The notes under the pieces were generated by a model that had not been told where the DNA came from, made no database searches, and was given only the letters and a program-made list of their open reading frames with translations. Both the position numbers and the translations under genes were made by a program. Positions 10,557 through 18,379 of a stretch of 34,809 bases of DNA are shown in pieces; positions within the stretch are counted from its first letter, which is position 1, and each line of letters starts with the position of its first letter. The stretch covers positions 1-34,809 of the forward strand of contig CAZUJF010000050.1 of NCBI GenBank assembly GCA_964619955.1, written 5' to 3'. The DNA comes from JACQFK01 sp964619955 (GTDB lineage: Bacteria; Planctomycetota; MHYJ01; JACPRB01).

Positions 10557-11846
10557 ATGTCCCCCGAAACGGCCCCCGCCGCCCGGAGCGTGGCCCCCGG
10601 CGACGGGCTTCCCTCCGTCCAGCAGGAGGTCCTCAAACTCCTCCAGGGCGCCCCGCTGTCCCCCGAAATCCTCGCGGCCCTCGAGAAGGCCGACGGCCTC
10701 CTGCGCGCCTCCCGCCAGTCCGAGGAGCGCTACCGCGCGATCGTGGAAAACGCCGCCGACCCCATCTTCATGACCGACCCCGAGGGCCGCTTCACCTGGG
10801 TCAACCGCGCCGCCTGCAGCGCCCTCGGCTTCCAGAAGCAGGAACTCGTCGGCCTCAACGTCAACCGCATCGTCAAGAAGGGCCATCTGCACCGCATCTT
10901 CACCGCCCTCCGCGAGGCGCTCGAGGGCCGGGACATCCGCCCCTTCCAGATGGAGATCGTCACCAAGAGCGGGGAGGAGCGCACCGTCGAATTCGCCGCG
11001 ATGGGCGTGATCGAGCACGGCCGCGCCACCGGCCTCGAGGCGACCCTGCGCGACATCACCGACCGCGTCGTCATCGACAAGCTCAAGAAGAACTACATGA
11101 AGTCGCTCGAGGAGGCCGTCGTCGAACGCACCAGCGAGATCAAGGAGACCCAGCGCGCCGCCATCCTCGCCATCGCCAACCTGGCGGAATCCATCGACGA
11201 CGACACCGGCGGCCACCTCCAGCGCATCCGCAGCTACAGCAAGTGCCTCGCCGAGGACCTCCGCGCCCGCTCCCGCTACGCCGACTCCCTGACCGAGGAG
11301 TACGCGGAGATGATCTACGACCTCTCCCCGCTCCACGACCTGGGCAAGGTCGGCATCCGCGATTACATCCTCCAGAAGCCCGACAAGCTGACCGCCGACG
11401 AGTACGAGAAGATGAAGGACCACGCGGAGATCGGCGCCCGCGCCCTCCGCATGGCCGGCGAGATGATCCATCGCGAGTCCATCTTCTCCATCGGCGAGAT
11501 GATCGCCCGCTTCCATCACGAAAAATGGGACGGCTCGGGCTACCCCGCCGTCGAGATCAACGGCGAGACCCGGCCCCTGCACGGCGAGGAGATCCCCCTC
11601 TGCGCGCGCATCGTGGCCCTCGCCGACGTCTACGACGCCCTCACCTCCAAACGCCCCTACAAGATGGCCTTCCCCCACGAGAAGGCCCGCGAGATGCTCG
11701 TCGCCCAGAGCGGAAAGCATTTCGACCCGGAGGTCGTCCAGGCCTTCCTGCGGCGTGAGCAGGACTTCCTCCAGATCCGCGGCCAGTTCCCCGACACCCA
11801 CATCCCCGAAGGACGCCCCTTCGAACTCCCGGAACGGGACCGTTGA
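10557..11846 (+). CDS. PAS domain HD-GYP phosphodiesterase
   Basis: This is a probable cytoplasmic sensor that hydrolyses cyclic di-GMP. The 429 residues have a PAS domain at about 55-170 (RYRAIVENAADPIFMTDPEG, then LRDITDR), a coiled linker at about 170-200 and a C-terminal HD-GYP domain at about 200-410. The metal and catalytic motifs are complete: GGHLQRI (His220), SPLHDLGKVGI (His260-Asp261), DHAEIGA (His289), FHHEKWDGSGYP (His320-His321 and the GYP signature at 328-330), then LADVYDALTSKRPYK. There is no receiver domain and no membrane segment, so the input is the PAS domain. GGAGG lies 10 bases before the ATG. No GGDEF partner is in the window. The PAS ligand cannot be judged from sequence. 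Confidence 0.92.
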   Translation: MSPETAPAARSVAPGDGLPSVQQEVLKLLQGAPLSPEILAALEKADGLLRASRQSEERYRAIVENAADPIFMTDPEGRFTWVNRAACSALGFQKQELVGLNVNRIVKKGHLHRIFTALREALEGRDIRPFQMEIVTKSGEERTVEFAAMGVIEHGRATGLEATLRDITDRVVIDKLKKNYMKSLEEAVVERTSEIKETQRAAILAIANLAESIDDDTGGHLQRIRSYSKCLAEDLRARSRYADSLTEEYAEMIYDLSPLHDLGKVGIRDYILQKPDKLTADEYEKMKDHAEIGARALRMAGEMIHRESIFSIGEMIARFHHEKWDGSGYPAVEINGETRPLHGEEIPLCARIVALADVYDALTSKRPYKMAFPHEKAREMLVAQSGKHFDPEVVQAFLRREQDFLQIRGQFPDTHIPEGRPFELPERDR

Positions 11847-11857
11847 TCCGGCCCCCC

Positions 11858-11886
11858 TTGTTTCGCGGACCGCTCCTCCGTATACT
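11858..11886 (+). promoter_or_regulatory. Predicted promoter of ribH-nusB-ftsY
   Basis: TTGTTT (11858-11863) and TATACT (11881-11886) are separated by 17 bases and lie between the HD-GYP stop and ribH. The leader would be about 23 bases, too short for an FMN riboswitch. Confidence 0.6.
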
Positions 11887-11915
11887 CCCCTCCCGACAGG
11901 TCGATCTCTAAGAAT

Positions 11916-12397
<482 letters not shown>

Positions 12398-12401
<4 letters not shown>

Positions 12402-12823
12402 GAAAGCGCAGCCAGGCCCGGGAACTCGCCCTCCAGCTCATGTACCAGCTGGACCTCCGCGGCGACGAGATCAAGGAGGACATCGACGAGGCCCTCGCGG
12501 CCGGATCGGGCGACGCCGAGGTCGTGGAGTTCGCCCGCGATCTCGTCCAGGGCTGCCGCGCCCGCCAGCCGGAGATCGACAAACACATCGAGGAGGTCGC
12601 CCGGAACTGGCAGCTCCGGCGCATGGCCGCCATCGACCGCAACATCCTGCGCCTCGCCACCTACGAGCTGCTCTACCGGAACGACGTGCCGCCCCTGGTC
12701 GCCATCAACGAGGCCATCGACATCGCCAAGAAGTACTCCACCAAGAACTCGGGACCCTTCGTCAACGGCATCCTGGACAACATCCGCCTGCGCGCCAGAC
12801 CCGCGGATCCGAAGAAGACATAG
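12398..12823 (+). CDS. nusB: Transcription antitermination factor NusB
   Basis: NusB binds boxA RNA with S10 (NusE) and supports antitermination, mainly of rRNA operons. The 141 residues start with the Arg-rich RNA-binding segment MRKRSQARELALQLMYQLDL and contain the conserved MAAIDRNILRLATYELLY and PPLVAINEAIDIAKKYSTK segments, ending with FVNGILDNI. The start codon overlaps the ribH stop, so the two are translationally coupled. ftsY begins two bases after its stop. Confidence 0.97.
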
Positions 12824-12825
12824 AC

Positions 12826-13752
12826 ATGGGACTCTTCAGCGGCATCTTCGAGAAGTTCAAGAAGGGGCTCGAGAAGACCAAGCAGGTCTTCACCGCCCCC
12901 CTCAAGAAGCTCTTCTCCGTCTTCCGCAAGCTCGACGAGGCGACCCTCGCCGAGATCGAGGAGACGCTCATCACGGCCGACTTCGGCGTCGACGCCTCCC
13001 TCAAGATCATGGACGCCCTGCGGGCCGCCTACAAGAAGGGCGAGATCCAGACCACCGACGCCGTCCTCGACTTCCTCAAGCGGGACCTGAAGCAGCGGCT
13101 CGTCGAAAAGGGCAACGACCTGCTCTGGGCGCCCTCGGGCCCCACCGTCATCCTCGTCTGCGGCGTGAACGGCGTGGGGAAGACCACGTCCATCGCCAAG
13201 CTCGCCCGGCACCTCTCGGGCGAGGGTAAGAAAGTCATGCTCGCCGCCGGCGACACCTTCCGCGCCGCCGCGGTCGACCAGCTCACGGTCTGGGCGGAGC
13301 GCCTGAAGGTCGACCTGGTCAAGCACCAGATGGGGGCGGACCCCGCCGCCGTCGTCTTCGACGCCTGCGACGCGGCCCTCGCCCGGGGCATCGACGCGCT
13401 CATCATCGACACCGCGGGGCGGCTCCAGAACAAGGAGAACCTCATGCGGGAGCTCTCCAAGATCCGCAACGTCGCCGCCCGCAAGATCCCCGGCGCCCCG
13501 CACGAGGTGCTGCTCGTCCTCGACGCCACCACGGGCCAGAACGCCATCTCCCAGGCGGAGCACTTCAAGGGCGCCACCCAGGTCAGCGGCCTCTTCCTCG
13601 CGAAGCTGGACGGCACCGCCAAGGGCGGCATCGTCGTCGCCATCAAGGACAAGCTCGACATCCCCGTGAAGTTCTGCGGCACGGGCGAGACGCCCGAGGA
13701 CGTCGCCCGCTTCAACGCGGACGAGTTCGTCGAGGCGCTCTTCACGGACTAA
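12826..13752 (+). CDS. ftsY: Signal recognition particle receptor FtsY
   Basis: FtsY is the SRP receptor GTPase that docks ribosome-nascent chains at the membrane. The 308 residues have a short basic N-terminus with a membrane-targeting helix in place of the long acidic A domain, an N domain, then the NG GTPase: GVNGVGKTT (113-121), GDTFRAAAVDQL (142-153), DTAGRL (195-200), DATTGQNA (233-240) and LAKLDGTAKGG (258-268). The G4 motif usually reads TKLD; here it is AKLD, and the Asp is kept. It is third in ribH-nusB-ftsY. A hairpin follows the TAA directly, but its T tract is on the opposite strand. Confidence 0.97.
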   Translation: MGLFSGIFEKFKKGLEKTKQVFTAPLKKLFSVFRKLDEATLAEIEETLITADFGVDASLKIMDALRAAYKKGEIQTTDAVLDFLKRDLKQRLVEKGNDLLWAPSGPTVILVCGVNGVGKTTSIAKLARHLSGEGKKVMLAAGDTFRAAAVDQLTVWAERLKVDLVKHQMGADPAAVVFDACDAALARGIDALIIDTAGRLQNKENLMRELSKIRNVAARKIPGAPHEVLLVLDATTGQNAISQAEHFKGATQVSGLFLAKLDGTAKGGIVVAIKDKLDIPVKFCGTGETPEDVARFNADEFVEALFTD

Positions 13753-13789
13753 AAAAAAATCCCCCGGCCCCCTTTCGGGGACCGGGGGG
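13751..13789 (-). terminator. Intrinsic terminator of the cold-shock gene
   Basis: On the minus strand a GC-rich stem (CCCCCGGTCCCC pairing with GGGGGCCGGGGG, loop GAAA, at about 13761-13789) is followed by nine T residues (13751-13759). That is a strong Rho-independent terminator for the minus-strand gene at 13806-14045. On the plus strand the same stem lacks a T tract, so it ends ftsY transcription weakly if at all. Confidence 0.9.
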
Positions 13790-13805
13790 TTGTACTCACG
13801 TTACG

Positions 13806-14045
13806 TTACTGCTGGGCCGCGGGCATGTCCGCGGGCTGCTGGGCGGCCCGGGTCACGTTGACCGCCTTCATCCCCTTCTCGTCCTTCTTGATCTCGAAAT
13901 CCACGGCTTCGCCGGGGGTCAGGGTGCGGAACCCTTCCATCTTGATGGCGGTGTGGTGGACGAAGATGTCCTCCGCCACGGCTTCCTGCTTGATGAAACC
14001 ATACCCCTTCTGATCGTTGAACCACTTCACGGTACCTGTAGGCAT
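13806..14045 (-). CDS. Cold-shock domain protein
   Basis: This is a single cold-shock domain RNA/ssDNA-binding protein of the CspA family, probably an RNA chaperone. The 79 residues begin MPTGTVKWFNDQKGYGFIKQ, which includes RNP1 (KGYGFI), followed by RNP2 (DIFVHHTAI) and TPGEAVDFEIKKDEKGMKAVNV. After the domain (about residue 66) is a Gln/Ala/Pro tail ending in AAQQ. GGGAGG lies upstream of the ATG. It is monocistronic: it has its own promoter about 110 bases upstream and a strong terminator. The roughly 105-base 5' leader is long, as in temperature-regulated csp genes. Confidence 0.95.
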   Translation of the reverse strand: MPTGTVKWFNDQKGYGFIKQEAVAEDIFVHHTAIKMEGFRTLTPGEAVDFEIKKDEKGMKAVNVTRAAQQPADMPAAQQ

Positions 14046-14156
14046 GAAAACCTCCCTTACGTCACACCAAACTCAATGCCCGTCCGCACGCGCGTCCGGG
14101 CCGGCTCTCGTTGTCAAACACCGCACCCGCCTCAGTCGGCGGTTCAGTCGCGCGAG

Positions 14157-14185
14157 ATTTTAGGGAGCCGTCGGAGATCGGTCAA
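14157..14185 (-). promoter_or_regulatory. Predicted promoter of the cold-shock gene
   Basis: On the minus strand, TTGACC (14180-14185) and TAAAAT (14157-14162) are spaced by exactly 17 bases, a strong housekeeping match. The predicted transcript has a leader of about 105 bases with a small hairpin (CCGCC/GGCGG at 14127-14142). The promoter overlaps no gene; the upstream gene ends at 14203. Confidence 0.75.
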
Positions 14186-14202
14186 GAGAAAATCCCGGGA
14201 GT

Positions 14203-15435
14203 TCAACGCGGCGTGATCACGACGCGCTTGACCGCGAGCCCGCGGCCTTCGATCGCGATCCGCAGGTCCTCGCCGTCCCCCAGCTGGTTCCCGAAACGCG
14301 CGTCGGGAAGCGGGAGCGTCGCGACCTTCCATTCGCCCGTGCCGCCGAGTTCCACCGCCCCCGCGGACTTGCAGGCGCGCGCCGCGGGCTCCAGCTGCCG
14401 GTCCCCCGAGTCGTACTCCAGCACGAAGCGCCCCTCGCCGACGTCGAGATACTCCACCTCGACCTCGTAGGATTTCACGTCGAACCAGGCGAAGGAGTCG
14501 TCCACGTCGAACGCCAGGTGACGCCGCTTCCGTCCCGGGACCTCCAGCGTGGAAAGCAGCTGGACGCCGCGGAAAAGGAAATGCCCGAAGGCCGCGTCCC
14601 GCGTCTTCAGCGGGACGAGGCCCTGCTCGTGCGGCTCGTGGATCGCGTGGTAGTAGACGCGCTTCGCCCCCGTGTGCTTCCCCTTCGGCAGCGGCACCTT
14701 CTCGCCGACGTGGAAATGCCGCAGGAAGCGGCGCGTGATCTCGACGTATTTCCGCCCGCGCTCCGGGGTCTCCCCCACCCCGCTCCCCCCGTCGTTCCAG
14801 GTTTCGACCAGCACCCAGCGGGCGTCCATCCTCAGCACGCCCGTCCAGGACTTCTCGTAGAACGCCCCCTCCTCGCGCACGCGCAGCGGCGTCTGCGAAC
14901 CGGGCCCCACCGAAGCCACGCCCGCATCCAGCGGGCCCTTCCAGGAGGCGCCCGCCGCGTAGGCGCGGTCCGCGCCCGCGCCCCAGGCCTGCTCGGCGAC
15001 GAGCCAGGGGTCCGCGCCCAGCGCCTCCCGAAGGCGGAGGCGCCGCGCGTCCAGCCCTCCCGCGCCGGAACCCGCCTCCGAAAGCCAGATCAGGGGACGG
15101 CGATCCACCCGCACCCGGAGTTTCTCGGGCACGAGGGCGTGAAAGGAGGCCGCCTCGGCGGCGTCCGCCGTCCCGGGGAGCAGCGGAGCGAAGCGCGGAC
15201 GATCGAGCGAGCGGGCTTCGAGCGCCTCCGCGGCCTCCACCAGCGCGCCGAGCCGGGAGGCTTCCGCGGGCCAGGGCACCAGCACGACGTCGATGCCGGC
15301 CTTGCCCATGTCCGCCAGGTCCTCCCGCGGACGCGCGTCCGCCGAGAGGGCGTAGATCGCGAACGCGAGGCGGGTGCGTTCCGTGTACGCGGGATCCGCG
15401 ACCTGGAGCGGCACGAGGCACAGCAGGAAAAGCAC
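14203..15435 (-). CDS. Secreted protein, possibly glycosidase-like
   Basis: The 410 residues begin at a GTG with a short hydrophobic N-terminus (MLFLLCLVPLQVADPA), a likely signal peptide with no basic residues. The next 240 residues look like a TIM-barrel fragment: AGIDVVLVPWPAEA, FHALVPEKLRVRVDRRPLIW and especially VLVETWNDGGSGVGETPERG with KYVEITRRF at 207-237. The last part resembles the TWNDxxEGT...E...G..Y...T pattern of GH99/GH71-like or DUF5010 proteins, but I cannot confirm a family. The C-terminal region (about 290-410) looks like a beta-sandwich, possibly carbohydrate-binding. The start has no Shine-Dalgarno site and lies eight bases below a TATAAT box, so the mRNA is probably leaderless. 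The enzymatic role is an inference. Confidence 0.7.
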   Translation of the reverse strand: MLFLLCLVPLQVADPAYTERTRLAFAIYALSADARPREDLADMGKAGIDVVLVPWPAEASRLGALVEAAEALEARSLDRPRFAPLLPGTADAAEAASFHALVPEKLRVRVDRRPLIWLSEAGSGAGGLDARRLRLREALGADPWLVAEQAWGAGADRAYAAGASWKGPLDAGVASVGPGSQTPLRVREEGAFYEKSWTGVLRMDARWVLVETWNDGGSGVGETPERGRKYVEITRRFLRHFHVGEKVPLPKGKHTGAKRVYYHAIHEPHEQGLVPLKTRDAAFGHFLFRGVQLLSTLEVPGRKRRHLAFDVDDSFAWFDVKSYEVEVEYLDVGEGRFVLEYDSGDRQLEPAARACKSAGAVELGGTGEWKVATLPLPDARFGNQLGDGEDLRIAIEGRGLAVKRVVITPR

Positions 15436-15443
15436 GACCCGCG

Positions 15444-15449
15444 ATTATA
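15444..15449 (-). promoter_or_regulatory. Perfect -10 box, probable leaderless start
   Basis: A TATAAT on the minus strand ends eight bases before the GTG at 15435. The usual -35 position (about 15467-15472) has only TGGCGC, a poor match. Transcription initiating about seven bases after the box would begin almost at the GTG, leaving no Shine-Dalgarno site. Confidence 0.5.
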
Positions 15450-15479
15450 GGCCGCGCCCGCCCGCCGCGCCAGCCGGGG

Positions 15480-15698
15480 CTACGCGGCGCGGCTGCCCGC
15501 GAGGATGCTGCGCAAGGCGCGGAGCGTCACGTCCACGTGCCGCGGGATCAGGGCCGTCGCGTCGGCGCCCGTCACGCCGAGGCGGACGAAGCCGTCCACC
15601 CCGCGCATGCCCCTCACGGTCAGGGCCAGCCGTTGCGCGGCCTTCGAAGAGATGACCAGGTCGTGCCGGCTCCGGAAATACGCCATGAGCTGCGCCAT
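15480..15698 (-). CDS. Small uncharacterised protein downstream of mreB
   Basis: This is a 72-residue protein I do not recognise. It begins MAQLMAYFRSRHDLVISSKA and has a Val/Leu/Ala-rich C-terminal half (VDVTLRALRSILAGSRAA) that could form one amphipathic helix. No signal peptide or clear membrane segment is visible. I chose the ATG at 15698, which has the purine tract AAGGGGGAGG just upstream; an in-frame GTG at 15722 would turn that tract into coding sequence. It follows the mreB stop by 58 bases and may be cotranscribed. Base use is as in its neighbours. It may be a real small gene or a chance reading frame. Confidence 0.45.
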   Translation of the reverse strand: MAQLMAYFRSRHDLVISSKAAQRLALTVRGMRGVDGFVRLGVTGADATALIPRHVDVTLRALRSILAGSRAA

Positions 15699-15756
15699 GC
15701 CTCCCCCTTCCCCGCGGGACACCGCACGCCCACCGGCGCCGGCTCCGCCGCGGGAC

Positions 15757-16815
15757 TTATGCGATGTCCTCGTCGCTTTCGAGCGCGTCCTTGAACTTGT
15801 CGAGGTTCTCGATCACCAGGCCGGTGCCGCGCGCCACGCAGGTCAGCGGATCCTCCGCGATGCGGACGGGCACGTCGATCTCCTTGCGGACCGCGCGGTC
15901 GATGCCGCGGATGAGCGAGCCGCCCCCCGCGAGCGTGATGCCGCGTTCCGTGAGGTCCGCCGCGAGTTCGGGCGGCGTCTCCTCCAGCGTCTCCTTGATG
16001 GCCCCGACGATGGCCTCGAAGGGCTCCTTCATCGCCTCGCGGATCTCCTCGCTGCTGACGGTGACCCGGCGGGGCATCATCGCCATGACGTCGCGGCCGC
16101 TGATCTCCATCGTGAGTTCCTGCTCCAGCGGATACAGGGAGCCGACGCCGATCTTGATGCGTTCCGCGGTCTGTTCGCCGATCTGCAGGTTGTAGGCGCG
16201 GCGCAGGTGCTGGATGATCGCCTCGTCGAAGCCGTCGCCGGCCACGCGGACCGAGCGGGAGGCCACGATGCCGCCCAGGGAGAGCACGGCGATCTCGGAC
16301 GTGCCGCCGCCGATGTCGATGATCATGTTGCCGATCGGGTCGAGCATGGGGAGCCCGGCCCCGATGCCGGCCGCCATCGGCTCGTCCACGACGAAGACCT
16401 GGCGGGCGCCCGCGCGCTCCGCGGAGTTGATGACGGCGCGCTTCTCCACGCCGGTGATGCCGGAGGGCACCGCGATGACGATGCGCGGCATGATGCCGAA
16501 CTTCCGGTTGTGGACCTTCTGGATGAAGTAGCTGATGAGGGCCTCGGTGATGTCGAAGTCGGCGATGACGCCGTTGCGCATCGGGCGCACGGCCACGATG
16601 TTGCCGGGCGTCTTGCCGATCATCTCCTTGGCCGTGGCGCCGACGGCCTTGCCGTCGAGGAGCACCTTGTTCGTGCCCTTGCGCACCGCGACGACCGAGG
16701 GTTCCGAGAGGACGATCCCCTCGCCTTTGACGTAGACCAGCGTGTTGCAGGTGCCCAGGTCCATCCCCATGTCTTTGGAGAAGTACCCGAAACAGCGTTT
16801 AGCGATGCCCCACAT
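15757..16815 (-). CDS. mreB: Rod shape-determining actin homologue MreB
   Basis: MreB polymerises under the inner membrane and guides the elongation complex that inserts new peptidoglycan. The 352 residues have the actin-fold motifs: phosphate-1 MGMDLGTCNTLVYVKGEGIV near the start, VVAVRKGTNKVLLDGKAVG, NGVIADFDITEALISYFIQK, IAVPSGITGVEKRAV, MIIDIGGGTSEIAVLSLGGI (phosphate-2) and LAGGGSLIRGIDR (adenosine). Before phosphate-1 is a short aromatic leader (MWGIAKRCFGYFSKD) that may be the membrane-binding amphipathic helix. GGAGG lies six bases before the ATG. It is separate from mreCD-mrdA-rodA, with its own promoter; only the small gene at 15480-15698 follows closely. Confidence 0.97.
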   Translation of the reverse strand: MWGIAKRCFGYFSKDMGMDLGTCNTLVYVKGEGIVLSEPSVVAVRKGTNKVLLDGKAVGATAKEMIGKTPGNIVAVRPMRNGVIADFDITEALISYFIQKVHNRKFGIMPRIVIAVPSGITGVEKRAVINSAERAGARQVFVVDEPMAAGIGAGLPMLDPIGNMIIDIGGGTSEIAVLSLGGIVASRSVRVAGDGFDEAIIQHLRRAYNLQIGEQTAERIKIGVGSLYPLEQELTMEISGRDVMAMMPRRVTVSSEEIREAMKEPFEAIVGAIKETLEETPPELAADLTERGITLAGGGSLIRGIDRAVRKEIDVPVRIAEDPLTCVARGTGLVIENLDKFKDALESDEDIA

Positions 16816-16920
16816 GAAATGCCTCCGGCTATAGGGGGAGCCGGAAGAGGACGTGCCCTGGAACCGCTCCCCCTCTCATCCCTCTCTCTACCCAGACGCG
16901 CTCTTCTTCGCGTCGATGGG

Positions 16921-16948
16921 AGTATACCCCCCGCCCCGGGGGAAGCAA
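16921..16948 (-). promoter_or_regulatory. Predicted mreB promoter
   Basis: On the minus strand, TTGCTT (16943-16948) and TATACT (16921-16926) are spaced by 16 bases. The -10 match is good and the -35 match is partial. An AT-rich element directly upstream probably compensates. The predicted leader to the mreB ATG is about 100 bases. Confidence 0.55.
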
Positions 16949-16979
16949 GTAAATTATAATATATAAACTACAAATTAAC
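16949..16979 (-). promoter_or_regulatory. AT-rich UP-like element ahead of mreB
   Basis: About 30 bases are almost all A and T in a region otherwise about 70% GC, directly upstream of the -35 box as read on the minus strand. This suits binding by the alpha-subunit C-terminal domain of RNA polymerase. The tract also has TATAAT on both strands, so it could hide another start point. Confidence 0.5.
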
Positions 16980-17062
16980 CATCCCGCAACCCGTTGCGGG
17001 CCAATGGGATGCTCTCGAAAGTCCAGCGGACCGTTCGGAATTCGAACGGAAGCCCCGGGGAC
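16980..17062. other. Intergenic stretch with two small inverted repeats
   Basis: The 300 bases between the mreB start (16815) and the gene ending at 17117 hold the mreB leader, promoter and AT-rich element. They also hold a perfect repeat CCCGCAAC/GTTGCGGG (16983-17000, two-base spacer), a repeat CCGTTCG/CGAACGG (17031-17049, five-base spacer) and the terminator at 17063-17098. I see no gene in this stretch. The two repeats are operator-like, but there is no independent evidence. Confidence 0.5.
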
Positions 17063-17098
17063 AAAAAAAATCCCGCCGAAGGAGGCCCTTCGGCGGGA
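17063..17098 (-). terminator. Intrinsic terminator after the membrane/coiled-coil unit
   Basis: On the minus strand a 12-base perfect stem (TCCCGCCGAAGG pairing with CCTTCGGCGGGA, four-base loop, 17071-17098) is followed by eight T residues (17063-17070). It lies 19 bases after the stop of the gene at 17117-17440, so transcription of that unit ends before the mreB promoter. Confidence 0.93.
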
Positions 17099-17116
17099 TG
17101 AATTTCGAGTGCCGTC

Positions 17117-17440
17117 TTACTTCGGATCGGCCGCAGGCGTGGCGGGCGCGGGCGCCGCCTCGCCGGCGGCAGGAGCCGCCTCGGCAGGCGCCGCCTCCGG
17201 GGCGACAGGAGTGCCGCCGGGCTTCTTCTCGAACATGCCGAACTGCACGTCGTAATGTTCCCAGGCCTCGCGGCCGCTGATGATCGTCCCGGCCAGGAAG
17301 GCCACGAACGCCAGGATCAGCATCGCGGTATAGGAATCGCTCTTGGCCTTGGAAGGCTTGTCGGGAACGAATTCCGCCCCGCCGGGAGCGCCGCCGTCCT
17401 GAACGGGATCCAGTCCTTCGGTATCGTCTTCATCCGCCAT
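17117..17440 (-). CDS. Small single-pass membrane protein
   Basis: This is an unrecognised 107-residue protein. It has an acidic N-terminal part (MADEDDTEGLDPVQDGGA), one clear membrane helix (about 37-56, YTAMLILAFVAFLAGTIISG) followed by REAWEHYDVQFGMF, and a Pro/Ala/Glu-rich tail. The acidic N-terminus and polar tail suggest a bitopic membrane protein; orientation cannot be fixed. I chose the ATG at 17440 because GGAGG lies eight bases upstream; upstream codons in frame are unconvincing. It follows the coiled-coil gene by 29 bases and precedes a strong terminator, so the two form a unit. Confidence 0.82.
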   Translation of the reverse strand: MADEDDTEGLDPVQDGGAPGGAEFVPDKPSKAKSDSYTAMLILAFVAFLAGTIISGREAWEHYDVQFGMFEKKPGGTPVAPEAAPAEAAPAAGEAAPAPATPAADPK

Positions 17441-17469
17441 GGCATCTACCTCCGTCGTCCCGTCCGACC

Positions 17470-18339
17470 TTACCGGCCGCCCGCGCGGGCGCCGGCCACG
17501 AAGATGTGATTCGAGGCGTCGTCCGCGACCTTGGGATCCGTCTTCTTCAGGACCACCTTGCCGGCGGCCCACTTGCGGTCGGCGCGGTCCACGATGACCT
17601 TCGCCACGAAGTCGCCGCCGCGGTAGATCGTGAACTCGTCGCCCTCGAGGACGCCGTCGTCCTTGCCGATGGAGATGACCACCAGGCCGATCTCGTTCGC
17701 GACGGCCGTGACCTTGCCCTCCAGAGGCTTGCGGGGCGCGACGTTCGTGTTGCCGCCCGCGAGGTTGACCGCGTTGATCTTCTCCTCGAGGAGGCGCTTC
17801 TCGCGGGACATCTCGACGTGTTTGCCTTCAAGCTCCGCGAGATCCTGGCGCATCTTCTCCGCCTCCTGGCGGGCGTACTGCACCTCGGAAACCGCGAGCG
17901 CCTTCTCGTTCAGGCTCTTCGCGAGCTTGGCCCGGTGCTCCTCCACCTTCGTGGTGAGTTCCTGGAGCTGCGCGAGCTGGACTTCCAGCTGCCGGACGAA
18001 GACCTGCTGGTCGGCCTCGAGCTTCTGGAGCTGCGTGTTGGAGAAGTCGAGCTGCTTGCCGAGGTCCGTGATGCGCGCGGCCTTCGCCGAGTTCTCGGTG
18101 TCGATGATGTTGATGCGGTCCGTCAGCACCGCGATGAACGCGCGCTGGTTCTCCACTTCCATGTCGCGCGCCGCGATCTCGGCGTTCTTGATCTGCTGCG
18201 TCTGGTAGTGGTAGTTGACTTCCTTGACGAACTTGTCCTTCCAGTCGACCTTCTGGGCGAAGAGGGTCACGTCCACCCCGAGCTTCACGAGGGAGACGAC
18301 GAACACCAGGATCACGAAGATTTTGGACAACAGGCTCAT
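17470..18339 (-). CDS. Membrane-anchored coiled-coil protein with C-terminal beta domain
   Basis: This 289-residue protein has an N-terminal membrane segment (about 3-28, LLSKIFVILVFVVSLVKLGV), then a long coiled coil (about 50-195) with heptad-rich stretches such as QLQKLEADQQVFVRQLEVQL. A compact C-terminal domain follows (about 208-270) with GKVTAVANEIGLVVISIGKD, GVLEGDEFTIYRG and AAGKVVLKK, which looks like a small beta-barrel. I recall similar planctomycete proteins of unknown function but no named family; the layout is MreC-like in outline, but the domain does not match MreC clearly. AAGGGGG lies upstream of the ATG at 18339. It has its own promoter in the 3' end of lnt and shares a transcript with the small membrane gene below. 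Confidence 0.85.
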   Translation of the reverse strand: MSLLSKIFVILVFVVSLVKLGVDVTLFAQKVDWKDKFVKEVNYHYQTQQIKNAEIAARDMEVENQRAFIAVLTDRINIIDTENSAKAARITDLGKQLDFSNTQLQKLEADQQVFVRQLEVQLAQLQELTTKVEEHRAKLAKSLNEKALAVSEVQYARQEAEKMRQDLAELEGKHVEMSREKRLLEEKINAVNLAGGNTNVAPRKPLEGKVTAVANEIGLVVISIGKDDGVLEGDEFTIYRGGDFVAKVIVDRADRKWAAGKVVLKKTDPKVADDASNHIFVAGARAGGR

Positions 18340-18379
18340 GGCTGACCCCCTTTAGTTTTCCCCACGCAGATCGGCCCCA

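Noticed and set aside
8849..10636. A 595-codon minus-strand frame over the Pro/Ala-rich gene
   Set aside because: The plus-strand gene has a promoter, a membrane segment and normal composition; the antisense translation is Gly/Arg/Asp-rich without motifs.
11846..11915. A possible FMN riboswitch ahead of ribH
   Set aside because: The gap is only 69 bases and holds a promoter with about 23 bases of leader; the RFN element needs over 100 bases and conserved paired segments, which are absent.
13753..13789. Terminator for ftsY
   Set aside because: The stem follows the ftsY stop, but the T tract is on the minus strand only, so I assigned it to the cold-shock gene.
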